Origin: Candidatus Iainarchaeum sp.
GTDB lineage: Archaea > B1Sed10-29 > WALL01
Assembly (NCBI GenBank): GCA_021162685.1
Contig: JAGGYF010000003.1
Location: forward strand, 1-37,098
DNA length: 37,098 nt
Direction: 5' to 3'
The notes beneath the pieces were generated by a model. The model saw only the letters and a program-made list of their open reading frames with translations. It had not been told where the DNA came from and did no database searches. Below, in pieces: positions 1 through 8,014 of the stretch. The stretch's first letter is position 1, and each line of letters starts with the position of its first letter. The position numbers and the translations under genes are program-made.

Positions 1-1881
1 ACAAAACAACCAACCACAGAAACACCCATAAGCATATACGCAATACCTGTTGACGAAGCACACGGAAAAGTCCTTATTGCAAACACTGGAAACAAACCCA
101 TAACACTGAGCTATCTAAACACAACAGACGGAACAACATGCGACTTTGGCCAAACAGTAACAATCCAACCTGGCCAACAAGCAATGTGCACAATGCCACC
201 GAAAAGGGGAACAACATATTTGTATGGTTCAGGAACAGGAAGCACCCCTGTTTCCATGTCCTCAGTTTCTGACTTCACAGTTTCTTCTTCTCCATTGTTT
301 TCCTCAACAACATGGAGCGATTCCGGAAGCAGCGGCACATATGAGAACACAACAACTGGAAGCGTAAAACTTGCATCAAAGCAATGGTGGAAAAAGAGGA
401 TAACATCATCTTCATCAGATGAGAAAGATGCCCAGTTGGTGGTTAATTCCTCTGATATTGTTCATATAATCTTCCGCAAAACAGATACTGATGAAAACAT
501 ATATATGGCTCATTCACCTTCTTGGCAAGCTAACGCCATTATCTCTTCCTCAGGCAACCAACGTTATGTTTCTGTTGATATAGATTCCAATGACGTGATT
601 CATATTGTTTTTGAAGATTGGGAAAGGGGAGGCACATATGATATCAGTTATGCAAACTCTTCATCAGGATGGCAGAAGGTTAGGATATTTGATTACAATA
701 TAATCGGAGACACAACTCACATACCATCTGTTGCTGTTGGACCAACTGGTGAGGTTCACGCTGTGTGCGATACTGTGGGCTCTGTGTATTATACAAATTC
801 CTCTTCAAATTGGGCTAGTACAAAGATAAATACAAATTATGCAATACGAGCTAACATAGATATAGACTCCAATAATGTGCCGCATGTGGTGTGGAGGGAC
901 GGATTAAATGATGGGAACATAATCTACACAAATGGTTCCTCCAACTGGCAGAAAACAACGATCTCAGTTTACCCAGGTCGTGCAGAAACCATTGTTGTTG
1001 ATGGAAATGATGTCATCCATGTTGCATGGGCCGCGCAGCTACCCTCTGGCAATTACGCAGTTTACTATACAAACTCCTCTTCCGGATGGGCTAATACGAG
1101 GGTTTCCTCTGCCTCTTTTTCATCCCTCCCTGCTGTTCATATACAATCCGATGCCAATAATGTTGTTCATATTGCGTGGAGTGCAGCAAATGGCACAGAC
1201 TATCGTATATACTATTCAAATTCTTCATCCAATTGGCAGAATGTTGAAATTGCTAACACTCCCTCCTCCAGTAGGTTGGGCCTTGTCCAGAGGAGCCTCT
1301 GGTTGGATAGCAATAACATAGTACATGTAGGATGGGAGGATTACCGCAGCGGAAACTATGACATCTACTACGCAAACTCCTCCACCCACTACTACACAAC
1401 AGGAACATTCACCTCCCAACCATTAAACACTGGCCAAATCTCAAACATAACAAACGTTCAATGGACAGAAACAAAACCAACAGGAACAAATCTTGCTGTT
1501 TCACTAATCCTGAGCAATGTGTCAGACTTCTCAACAAACACAACAGAAACAGCAACAAACAACGCAGGCATAACAACAAACGCCCAATACATCAAATACT
1601 TCCTAAACCTGACAACAAATGATTGGGATACAACACCAATCATGCACTCTATATCCATAACATACAAACCACTACTATCAAACCTCACATATACAGTAAA
1701 TCTTGACAATGGCATACAATGGGTAGCCCTGAACAGAAGCGATGGCACACAAATAGCCAACGAAACTGTCTCAAACTGCAATACCTTCTACACAAACACA
1801 GAAGAGGTAAACACAGGTTACACATATACAATCATTGCAAAGGACTGTTTGGGAAACACTTATACAGAAAGTTATCCATAA
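1..1881 (+). CDS. Surface protein with pilin-like head domain and seven-bladed beta-propeller (5' truncated)
   Basis: The reading frame is open from base 1, so the N-terminus lies outside the window; the first internal ATG (184) is not a credible start. Residues 1-90 resemble the mature part of the pilin-like protein at 29314-29670: both have a QP...P start, a YLNT stretch, a TC...G...PGxxxxC segment and an LYxSG stretch. Next come about seven repeats of roughly 50 residues with the pattern D-x-N-x-V-H-I-x-W ... YYxNSSSxW, as expected of a seven-bladed propeller. The C-terminal 170 residues look like Ig-type beta domains. No C-terminal membrane segment is visible. NxS/T sequons are dense, as in archaeal surface glycoproteins. 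Role inferred: extracellular binding or adhesion, perhaps anchored through a pilin-type N-terminal helix that is missing here. Confidence 0.8.
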   Translation, partial: TKQPTTETPISIYAIPVDEAHGKVLIANTGNKPITLSYLNTTDGTTCDFGQTVTIQPGQQAMCTMPPKRGTTYLYGSGTGSTPVSMSSVSDFTVSSSPLFSSTTWSDSGSSGTYENTTTGSVKLASKQWWKKRITSSSSDEKDAQLVVNSSDIVHIIFRKTDTDENIYMAHSPSWQANAIISSSGNQRYVSVDIDSNDVIHIVFEDWERGGTYDISYANSSSGWQKVRIFDYNIIGDTTHIPSVAVGPTGEVHAVCDTVGSVYYTNSSSNWASTKINTNYAIRANIDIDSNNVPHVVWRDGLNDGNIIYTNGSSNWQKTTISVYPGRAETIVVDGNDVIHVAWAAQLPSGNYAVYYTNSSSGWANTRVSSASFSSLPAVHIQSDANNVVHIAWSAANGTDYRIYYSNSSSNWQNVEIANTPSSSRLGLVQRSLWLDSNNIVHVGWEDYRSGNYDIYYANSSTHYYTTGTFTSQPLNTGQISNITNVQWTETKPTGTNLAVSLILSNVSDFSTNTTETATNNAGITTNAQYIKYFLNLTTNDWDTTPIMHSISITYKPLLSNLTYTVNLDNGIQWVALNRSDGTQIANETVSNCNTFYTNTEEVNTGYTYTIIAKDCLGNTYTESYP

Positions 1882-1883
1882 TA

Positions 1884-1927
1884 CTAATAGTGGGGTCTTG
1901 TATCCCACCACGAACGCCCATATGCAA
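1884..1927 (+). repeat. Hairpin repeat, copy 1
   Basis: This 44-base unit starts three bases after the propeller gene's stop. It has CTAATA, a 7-bp stem with a 5-base loop (GTGGGGT-CTTGT-ATCCCAC), then CACGAACGCCCATATGCAA. Copy 2 at 2055-2098 has the same layout with compensating stem changes. The 127 bases between copies are GC-richer than the flanks and hold further complementary segments (GCGAAGC and GCTTCGC). It may be a terminator-linked RNA structure or a small non-autonomous mobile element. Confidence 0.7.
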
Positions 1928-2054
1928 GAGCGTCTTGGGGGACACCTACTGTTTCCCCTGCGCAATGCGAAGCGCAGAGCATACTACGGGGATATACTCC
2001 CTTGCTTCGCTTTGCGAACCCTCGGAATCCACACCCCCTCCTTTCAATGGTTTT

Positions 2055-2098
2055 CTAATAGTGTGGCTTTATGCCACACTACGAACGCCCATATGTAA
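2055..2098 (+). repeat. Hairpin repeat, copy 2
   Basis: Second copy, starting 171 bases after the first. It has CTAATA, stem-loop GTGTGGC-TTTAT-GCCACAC, then TACGAACGCCCATATGTAA. Relative to copy 1, stem pair 4 changes from G-C to T-A, pair 7 from T-A to C-G, and pair 6 from G-T to G-C, so pairing is kept while sequence changes. It ends 45 bases before the next gene. Confidence 0.7.
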
Positions 2099-2143
2099 TT
2101 TGGGCATAGTAATCTTTTTATTTTCTGACACATAAACACAATT

Positions 2144-2569
2144 ATGCGCGATCTTGTTATGTCTGCACTCTCAGTATCAATCATCGTACTATTCTTTATG
2201 ATGCTCTTTGTTACATTGTTCATCATTGCAACCTCTTGGCATTTTACAAATCCAGAGATGAAAACGCATCAAGGTTTCTACCAGATAAAGGTTTCGGATT
2301 TTGGGTTCTACAAGAACAGATTTAACATAGTGTACATAAACGATTCTCCCCAAACTATAACTCAACTCAAGGCGATATATACGTCAGATGGAGAAAGTGT
2401 GACAGAAGCACTAAACACAACATGGAAACCTAACCAACCACTATACCAGTCTGTTATCTTTGAAATGCCGTGCGAGAATACCTTTTCTGTTTCAGTGTAT
2501 ATTGAATATTCAGATGAGACAGGAAAAACACGCGTAGAAAGGGGCATAATAAGTGGGCAGTGTGGGTGA
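2144..2569 (+). CDS. Single-pass membrane-anchored secreted protein, unknown function
   Basis: A 141-residue protein with an N-terminal hydrophobic helix (about residues 8-30) after a short charged start (MRDLVMS), followed by a beta-rich extracellular domain of about 110 residues. No known family was recognised. Two cysteines (CENTF and the final CG) might pair outside the cell. The likely topology is N-terminus inside with the domain outside, as in pilin-like or FlaG/FlaF-type accessory proteins, but there is no clear class III cleavage site. It precedes the M64-type peptidase gene on the same strand with a 50-base gap containing T-rich runs, so co-transcription is possible but not shown. 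Confidence 0.7.
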   Translation: MRDLVMSALSVSIIVLFFMMLFVTLFIIATSWHFTNPEMKTHQGFYQIKVSDFGFYKNRFNIVYINDSPQTITQLKAIYTSDGESVTEALNTTWKPNQPLYQSVIFEMPCENTFSVSVYIEYSDETGKTRVERGIISGQCG

Positions 2570-2619
2570 CACCAAAACTATTTTTTACCTCTTCTTCCTT
2601 TTTCTTGTAGGTCGTGCGT

Positions 2620-3804
2620 ATGCAATCCGGGCAAGCGTTTGACACATTTAAGCTTCTCATAGGTGGAGTAGTAGCTCTCTCCTTGCTTGTAGTACTACTA
2701 TCAGTTATTAGCGGTGTGGTTCATTTGATACCTCACTCAGGGTTTGATGCGTCAAAAGCAGAGATATCTGACTTTGCTGTTTATCCAAAACAGAGCACAA
2801 TTGGCACAATTTTTTCTATAAAAGGCGTTGTGAAAATGGAATCCGGTAAAATAAAGCAATGCCGAGAACCAGCGCGCGTTTTTGTTAGGGTAGGGAGCGA
2901 AGAAATAGAGATGTACGATGATGGCAAACATAATGATGGAAAGGAAAAGGACTGTACTTTTGGAGCTCTTTGGAATTCTCTTGGGAGGGGGAAAGGTAAC
3001 TATTCGGCACAGATGTTTGCTGTTGATGCAAATGGTTTGGAGGTTTCCTCTGCTGTATTTACTTTTCAGGTTACAAACAATAAATGTGCACTTATCTCTG
3101 GCGAAGGCAATTCTTCAACAAAACTGGATATTGTTTTTGTTGGCGACAAATATACTGACCTTGATACTTTTGGTTCTGATGTGGAGATCCACTCCAATTA
3201 TTTGCTATCCACAGCGCCTTTCAATGAATATAAAGATAGGATAAAGATATATGCAGTAAGGCAGTTTGCAGATTTGGGGTGTAGTGTAGAGATGGGATAT
3301 ATCTCCTGTGATGATGATCTTGTGGAGATAGTTGCATCACAGTGTCCTTATGACGAGATAATTGTTTTAGTTAACACAACAGAGATTGCTGGTTCTGCGA
3401 ATCCACATGCGTACGCTAGTCGTTTATACCCTGAGGTGACAGTTCATGAATTTGGCCACTCATTTGGTCCAGAGCCGATAAATCTTGCAGATGAGTATAG
3501 TTATGGCGCATCAGAGGTTGGTGCAGACGAGTATCTAAGAAAAGCCCCAAATTGTGATTATTATCCATGTAATAAGTGGGAGGGAGTCCCAGGTACATCA
3601 TGTGTCCATGTAGATAAGTATGGCAGAGAGGGGTGCACATTCATAGAGTGGTACAAACCAGTGGAGTATGACCCAGCCAGGAATTTCCCCATAATGGAGG
3701 GCGCAACAATAAAAGAGAGAGACACCCCTATCCCTCCCGCACCAGTCGAACACGACCCTGCCTCTATTAGGTTTATAAGGAGGTTGTTGGAGGAATACAA
3801 ATGA
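2620..3804 (+). CDS. Membrane-anchored zinc metallopeptidase, M64 (IgA peptidase)-like
   Basis: A 394-residue protein. The start is ATG 2620, about seven bases after AGGT; GTG 2614 is an in-frame alternative. The N-terminus (MQSGQAFDTFKLLIGG and a hydrophobic stretch to residue 33) is a signal anchor resembling archaeal pilin-type leaders. Residues 49-150 look like an Ig/FlaF-type beta domain. The catalytic domain starts with LDIVFVGDKYTD (about 169) and holds HEFGHS (276-281) followed by LADEY (289-293), the HExxH...L.DEY arrangement of M64 peptidases. Cysteines are frequent downstream. It probably acts on extracellular proteins. The stop overlaps the next gene's start by four bases, so the two proteins are probably made together and may interact. 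Confidence 0.8.
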   Translation: MQSGQAFDTFKLLIGGVVALSLLVVLLSVISGVVHLIPHSGFDASKAEISDFAVYPKQSTIGTIFSIKGVVKMESGKIKQCREPARVFVRVGSEEIEMYDDGKHNDGKEKDCTFGALWNSLGRGKGNYSAQMFAVDANGLEVSSAVFTFQVTNNKCALISGEGNSSTKLDIVFVGDKYTDLDTFGSDVEIHSNYLLSTAPFNEYKDRIKIYAVRQFADLGCSVEMGYISCDDDLVEIVASQCPYDEIIVLVNTTEIAGSANPHAYASRLYPEVTVHEFGHSFGPEPINLADEYSYGASEVGADEYLRKAPNCDYYPCNKWEGVPGTSCVHVDKYGREGCTFIEWYKPVEYDPARNFPIMEGATIKERDTPIPPAPVEHDPASIRFIRRLLEEYK

Positions 3805-4313
3805 AAAGGACATTCCTTCTTCTGTTATTGTGTCTTACGGTATCAGCAGACATCTACCTCATCCACTTTGAAGAAGATGGGGGGAAGATTATATACAAAG
3901 ATATCTTCCTTAAAAGAGGAGAGGTTTACTACTCCCTCCAACCGGAGGAAGGATATACTATTAGAGTTATTGGTGATAAAGGAACATACTCATTTATGTT
4001 TGTTCCCCCAACTTTCTCACTTTTTGACAATTTTAATGGTTCGTATGAAACACCCGGCGGTATAATCATACTAAACGAAAAAAGCTTTTGTGTTCGTGTT
4101 CCCTACTTTGATGATGCAAAGCGAATAGAGGTATACAACCCAACAGGGGAGAAAATTGAGGAAATAGATGTATCCATGTTTGCGAGGGTGAAAAGAGGCA
4201 GCAACAAGGCCCATAGCAATGCAGATGCGGTGCTCCTCGTCGTTGTCATTATTGGTATTCTAGCAACTCTGGTTTATTTTATGCGTTTGATTTCATCTAG
4301 AGAACGCAGTTAA
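3801..4313 (+). CDS. Secreted, C-terminally anchored protein coupled to the M64-like peptidase
   Basis: A 170-residue protein. The first 16 residues are a signal peptide (MKRTFLLLLLCLTVSA). A beta-rich domain follows, then a C-terminal membrane segment (about 143-162) with a basic tail (RLISSRERS). This is the type I layout shared by several envelope proteins in the window. Its ATG overlaps the peptidase stop by four bases (ATGA), a strong sign of translational coupling. No family was recognised. It could be a peptidase partner, substrate presenter or inhibitor; the sequence does not decide between these. Confidence 0.7.
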   Translation: MKRTFLLLLLCLTVSADIYLIHFEEDGGKIIYKDIFLKRGEVYYSLQPEEGYTIRVIGDKGTYSFMFVPPTFSLFDNFNGSYETPGGIIILNEKSFCVRVPYFDDAKRIEVYNPTGEKIEEIDVSMFARVKRGSNKAHSNADAVLLVVVIIGILATLVYFMRLISSRERS

Positions 4314-4361
4314 ACGAAACATTTTTATACTGTTCCACATTTTATTTACAAAGGTGGTATT

Positions 4362-5150
4362 ATGCGAAAGACCCATCTATTAGTCATAGCTGCAATAGGG
4401 GTATTAATCTTTGCGGCTCTACCCTTAACAAACGCGCTGTTTGGATGGACAAGGTATTTCCATAGGTCGTCTAGACTCTCTAACTCTGGTAGCTATCTTG
4501 GTACTTGGAGCTGTAGATCAAGTTATTCCAAGCGTTGTGACCCACAAGTCTATACCCTTGGTTTGGAGATTGATGAGAACGGAAAATGGAAAAATGTGCG
4601 CACAGGGAAAAGTTATTCATATCTCACTTTTAAAGTAAAATTTAAACCTGGTGGCAGAGGGTGTAAGAACTGTGGTATAAAATGTGAGTTTTGGCTAATG
4701 AATGATAGACCAACTGGGCTACCATATCCTTGGAATTTAGTTGCAACATATGATCTGTCATCCAAAAAATTTGCCAGGAGCCAACATTGGGCGACATATG
4801 CTAAGGGACCCATAACTCCGACTAGCTTTAAACTCAGGAAAGGATTGGGCAAGGCATTTCTGACAGGTGATGCGGGCAAAGTAGGGCTAAACCATATAAA
4901 ATGCCAGATAACTGGAGGGACTTGGTACAAGAGGTGTAAATACTTGGATGCAGTTAACATAGAAGTGTATGGGTATAATAAAGCAGGATTTGCACCCATA
5001 GAGGAAGAGGGAGGACAACAAGAGACTGAAATACCGACAAGCATAGAGGAAGTACAAGGTATATTCGAAGATAATCCAGCAGTTTTGATATTAGCATTGG
5101 CTGCGATTGTGATTATTGGTGCGTTGATCTACGAATACAGAGAGAAATAA
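4362..5150 (+). CDS. Secreted Cys-containing protein with C-terminal membrane anchor
   Basis: A 262-residue protein with a signal peptide (residues 1-25, ending TNALFG), an exported domain, an acidic linker (EEEGGQQETE) and a C-terminal membrane helix (about 238-257) followed by YEYREK. The exported domain has several cysteines, including CRSSYSKRC and CKNCGIKC, and a CQITGG...KRC segment, suggesting disulfides or metal binding. A clear ribosome-binding site AAGGTGGT lies at 4351-4358, with TATA-like ATTTTTATAC at 4321-4330. No family was recognised. It closes the run of envelope genes and is convergent with the UbiD operon. Confidence 0.75.
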   Translation: MRKTHLLVIAAIGVLIFAALPLTNALFGWTRYFHRSSRLSNSGSYLGTWSCRSSYSKRCDPQVYTLGLEIDENGKWKNVRTGKSYSYLTFKVKFKPGGRGCKNCGIKCEFWLMNDRPTGLPYPWNLVATYDLSSKKFARSQHWATYAKGPITPTSFKLRKGLGKAFLTGDAGKVGLNHIKCQITGGTWYKRCKYLDAVNIEVYGYNKAGFAPIEEEGGQQETEIPTSIEEVQGIFEDNPAVLILALAAIVIIGALIYEYREK

Positions 5151-5172
5151 CCCCTTTCCTTTTCCCTTATTC

Positions 5173-5478
5173 TTATATCCTCTCTAACAACTCTTCCAGT
5201 AATGCATCTGCATCCTTTAAGATCTGGTCAATATCCTCTTTCGTAGCATTGTCATAATGGATACCTGCAACACAAACAACAGGTCTCCCCAACTTTTCTG
5301 AAACTGCCTTTGCGAACTTCAAAGCCAATGGTCCTTCCTTATGATCATCAAGCTCAACACACTCTCCCCTTGATGTAGCAATTGCGCCTATATGGCTCTT
5401 TCCACCTCCCAATGTTAAAACAATTCCATCATCAAGTTCATCAACCATAACCCATACCTTTCCATGTTCTATTTTCAT
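5173..5478 (-). CDS. LpdD-like protein (prenylated-flavin decarboxylase helper)
   Basis: A 101-residue protein with GGGKSHIGAIATS (about 24-36) and AGIHYDNATKEDI (about 70-82). I recognise these as the hallmarks of the LpdD-like family, small proteins found with UbiD-type decarboxylases such as gallate decarboxylase and proposed to help handle prenylated FMN. It is the last gene of a minus-strand operon headed by UbiD; its ATG overlaps the preceding stop by four bases, with GAGG about nine bases upstream. No catalytic role is assigned. The call rests on motif memory plus the UbiD context. Confidence 0.7.
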   Translation of the reverse strand: MKIEHGKVWVMVDELDDGIVLTLGGGKSHIGAIATSRGECVELDDHKEGPLALKFAKAVSEKLGRPVVCVAGIHYDNATKEDIDQILKDADALLEELLERI

Positions 5479-5990
5479 ATAATCGTCCTCAGAATGTTTA
5501 TTAGTATATCAAAGATAGCAGTAATTACATCCTTCTTCTCCTCTTTATGTTGTTCTATATGCTCCTGCGTTTGTTTCCATGTCTCATCAGCCTTTTTTGC
5601 TCTATAGTATGCTGAGTCATACGTTTCATTCTCAACTTCAAATCCTCTTTTTTCTGGCTCAGGGATTGTATGAATCTCAACATCAGGCATAGTACTATTT
5701 ACCTCCACAACCCTTGGTTTGTAATCCTCTATGGATGGTGGTGGCGGATACTTGGGCTGGTTCTTTACTCTTTCTAAGTGTTCATACCATTCCTTATTAG
5801 CATCTTCTGGAGGCTCCACTCCTAACTTGGCAAACCTCTTCATCTTTGGTTTCACTATTGTTGCTCCTCTTGCAAGAGCGCTCATAAACTCACAGGCTCC
5901 TTTTGAAGCGCCTGTTAAATTTTCACATCCCTCTGCTAGAACAAATCCAAACAGAACTACCAAAATCAAAAGAGCCTTATATGTACTCAT
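5475..5990 (-). CDS. Small exported protein inside the UbiD operon
   Basis: A 171-residue protein with an N-terminal signal (MSTYKALLILVVLFGFVLA) followed by GC, so it could be a signal-cleaved or lipid-modified protein. Two early cysteines (CENLTGASKGAC) lead to a Pro- and Glu-rich central part, then a charged helical stretch (YYRAKKADETWKQTQEH), ending in an amphipathic or hydrophobic helix (ITAIFDILINILRTII). It overlaps UbiD by 14 bases and the LpdD-like gene by 4, with GGTGGAT ahead of its start. No family was recognised. An exported protein between two cytoplasmic decarboxylase genes is unexpected. Confidence 0.7.
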   Translation of the reverse strand: MSTYKALLILVVLFGFVLAEGCENLTGASKGACEFMSALARGATIVKPKMKRFAKLGVEPPEDANKEWYEHLERVKNQPKYPPPPSIEDYKPRVVEVNSTMPDVEIHTIPEPEKRGFEVENETYDSAYYRAKKADETWKQTQEHIEQHKEEKKDVITAIFDILINILRTII

Positions 5991-7278
5991 TGATATCCAC
6001 CGTCATATATTCAACAGGTTCAAAACTTTTACTTGTGCTTTTCTTTGTTGCATCAACACCTGCCTTTGCACTCCTTGATTTTTGACCAGGTATGTGTTTG
6101 GCGCTTGGGTCAAGACTGCTAGCAGGCTGGTCCCTAAAGACAACAAGATCCCTATCTGCTTGGACTCTTGTCGCAATTGCCCACTCTACCTTGTTTGGAT
6201 CATATATGTCTATGTCATTATCAACAATTACAACATGTTTCAATGAGCCATGCCCTTTGAATGCCGCCTCTATTGCCTTTTTACCGTCATCTTCTGCCTG
6301 CTTTTCAATCTGTACAACAGCATGAAGCCATGACGCTCCTCCAGGTGTGATATATACATTTGTGCATTTTGTAACTTTGTTCACCTCATTGTATATTGTT
6401 GGTTCCTTTGGCATGCCCATAAGTAGTTTATGTTCTCTTTTGCCGGGAAGTAATGCCTGATATATCGGATCTCTTCGCATCGTTATACAATCAATCTCAA
6501 GTACTGGCTGCTGCCTTACTTGATCTCTAGTTTCTGTTAGGTCCACAAATGGTCCCTCATCCGTCTGCTCTTTCAGAAGCCTTCCTTCCAGAACAATCTC
6601 ACAGTTTGCAGGCACTTCTAGGTCTTTTGTTATACACTTCACCACAGGTGTTTCCTCCAACACATTTGCAATGCCTAACTCATCAACACCTGGCTTTGGT
6701 CCAAGCGATGCAGCAACAAGTGTTGCCATTGAATTCCCAATACATATCGCGATTTCTAAATCACCATCAACCTTCTCATATGTAGTTGCAACCTGCCTCT
6801 TTTTTACAAGCCTGGCAGCAAATCTATTTTTGCCTATCTGCATTAGCCTATGGTAGCTCATATTCCTTCCAGTTTCTGGATCCTTTATTATGCCAATAGA
6901 GGCAGTTGTATACCTCCCCCCATCTCCTTGCAAGTGGTAGAGTATGGGCAGAGCATCCAAATCAACATCTTTTATAACAACTTCTTGACAAGGTGCTTTT
7001 GAAACAATCTCTGGCTTAACAGGATTGTTTATGGCATCTGCAAGTTTTTTCAGAAGTTCTTCTTTCTTACAACCCAATGCATTTGCAACCAACTCCCTCC
7101 TTGAACACAATCCCGCAACAACTTTGAAGTTCTCATAGCCCTTAACATTCTCAAATACCACAGGCCTTTCATCCAACGCATTTATCACGGCAGCCATCTC
7201 AAGGTTTGTATCAACCTCCCTTTTCACATGCAATAATTGATTATTTTTGCCAAGTTGTTCCAAAAGATCCCTCAACAT
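5977..7278 (-). CDS. UbiD family prenylated-FMN-dependent decarboxylase
   Basis: A 433-residue protein covering the whole UbiD fold. The flavin and metal binding region includes YHRLMQIGKNRFAAR (142-156), the glutamates in EIVLEG (227-232) and DEGPF (240-244), and the conserved ITMRRDPIYQALLPGK segment (265-280). UbiD enzymes decarboxylate unsaturated acids with prenylated FMN made by UbiX, which is not in the window. In many archaea the UbiD homologue is the trans-anhydromevalonate 5-phosphate decarboxylase of the modified mevalonate pathway (isoprenoid lipid synthesis). That role is plausible here, but aromatic-acid decarboxylation cannot be excluded, and the LpdD-like neighbour is more typical of the latter. 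First gene of a three-gene operon with overlapping reading frames. Confidence 0.9.
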   Translation of the reverse strand: MLRDLLEQLGKNNQLLHVKREVDTNLEMAAVINALDERPVVFENVKGYENFKVVAGLCSRRELVANALGCKKEELLKKLADAINNPVKPEIVSKAPCQEVVIKDVDLDALPILYHLQGDGGRYTTASIGIIKDPETGRNMSYHRLMQIGKNRFAARLVKKRQVATTYEKVDGDLEIAICIGNSMATLVAASLGPKPGVDELGIANVLEETPVVKCITKDLEVPANCEIVLEGRLLKEQTDEGPFVDLTETRDQVRQQPVLEIDCITMRRDPIYQALLPGKREHKLLMGMPKEPTIYNEVNKVTKCTNVYITPGGASWLHAVVQIEKQAEDDGKKAIEAAFKGHGSLKHVVIVDNDIDIYDPNKVEWAIATRVQADRDLVVFRDQPASSLDPSAKHIPGQKSRSAKAGVDATKKSTSKSFEPVEYMTVDINEYI

Positions 7279-7322
7279 AAGAACACCCCTTTACATTTTT
7301 TCATAGATGCATAAAAAGATTG

Positions 7323-7442
7323 CTATAAATTTGCCAACATTGCTAAAAACCTTCTCTCCTCTCTGATAATCCTCTTTACAATATGCTCAACATCTTTCCA
7401 TTCAGCAACTCTCACCCTTCTTTTTTTGCCTGGTACCTTCAT
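7323..7442 (-). CDS. Putative 39-residue basic peptide downstream of doc-like gene
   Basis: A short frame starting MKVPGKKRRVRVAEWKD and ending RRFLAMLANL, strongly basic with a likely amphipathic helix. It begins 13 bases after the doc-like stop on the same strand. A GGGGGTGAT ribosome-binding-like run overlaps that stop but sits about 15 bases from the ATG, which is long. It is too short to assign. It might be a partner of the Doc-like protein (an antitoxin is otherwise missing) or a chance frame. Confidence 0.4.
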   Translation of the reverse strand: MKVPGKKRRVRVAEWKDVEHIVKRIIREERRFLAMLANL

Positions 7443-7455
7443 ATACTTAATAGTA

Positions 7456-7863
7456 TCACCCCCTTGTATGGTTCGCAAACCACTGCGCCATTTTATTCAC
7501 GGACATTTTTCCATTGGCTACATCTAACGTAAAAGATACCTTTGTATACTCGTGAACCTTGTCTAACTTTTTACCATTTGCTTCAAGGAGTGTTTTGGCC
7601 GCGATAAAACCCGTCCTTTTGTTTCCATCAACAAACGGGTGGCTATCTATGATTCCTTTCATTACTACAGCGGCTTTCCTATTCACTCCCCTTGTATTTG
7701 CAGTTCTGTACACAACAAAATCCAAGTTTGCTTCTCCTCCTCCTGGCATGAGCCCCTCTCCTTTTTTATAAGGGATCTGTTTGTTGATCTCTACTATTAT
7801 TTTTTTTGATAATGTTTCTACTTGTACCATGCTATCTTTATGTTCTCTGCTGAATATAAACAT
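7456..7863 (-). CDS. Doc/Fic family protein (toxin-like)
   Basis: A 135-residue protein with the Fic core HPFVDGNKRTG (75-85). The lysine after Asn (GNK rather than GNG) is the Doc-type variant; phage P1 Doc phosphorylates elongation factor Tu, whereas classic Fic proteins AMPylate. Length and layout match death-on-curing proteins. No Phd-type antitoxin gene lies upstream. A second in-frame ATG at 7830 (MVQVETLSKK) is an alternative start. On the minus strand, GTTTAAACAT near 7911-7920 is TATA-like, and a palindrome sits between it and the start. It may be a solitary regulatory Doc or a toxin with an unrecognised antitoxin. Confidence 0.85.
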   Translation of the reverse strand: MFIFSREHKDSMVQVETLSKKIIVEINKQIPYKKGEGLMPGGGEANLDFVVYRTANTRGVNRKAAVVMKGIIDSHPFVDGNKRTGFIAAKTLLEANGKKLDKVHEYTKVSFTLDVANGKMSVNKMAQWFANHTRG

Positions 7864-7867
7864 TTTG

Positions 7868-7890
7868 AATTTTGTAATACTTACAAAATT
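7868..7890. promoter_or_regulatory. Perfect palindrome upstream of doc-like gene (operator candidate)
   Basis: AATTTTGTAA-TAC-TTACAAAATT is a 10-bp perfect inverted repeat with a 3-base spacer, five bases upstream of the doc-like ATG at 7863 and about 20 bases downstream of a TATA-like element. Its place over the expected transcription start suits a dimeric repressor site, such as autoregulation in toxin-antitoxin loci. It could also form a hairpin. Confidence 0.6.
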
Positions 7891-8014
7891 TGAGAAACCA
7901 AAACCAAATGTTTAAACATATCTCGCCGAAAAACTTAAAATACGCCTTTTTTTCAAAAAACAGAGGAAAAATAACATTATTTTGCTAAAATAAAGAAATA
8001 CATATCCACCGTTA

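Noticed and set aside
1884-2098. CRISPR array or attC-type site
   Set aside because: Only two units at 171-base spacing, with diverged but paired stems; no regular spacers and no integrase gene nearby.
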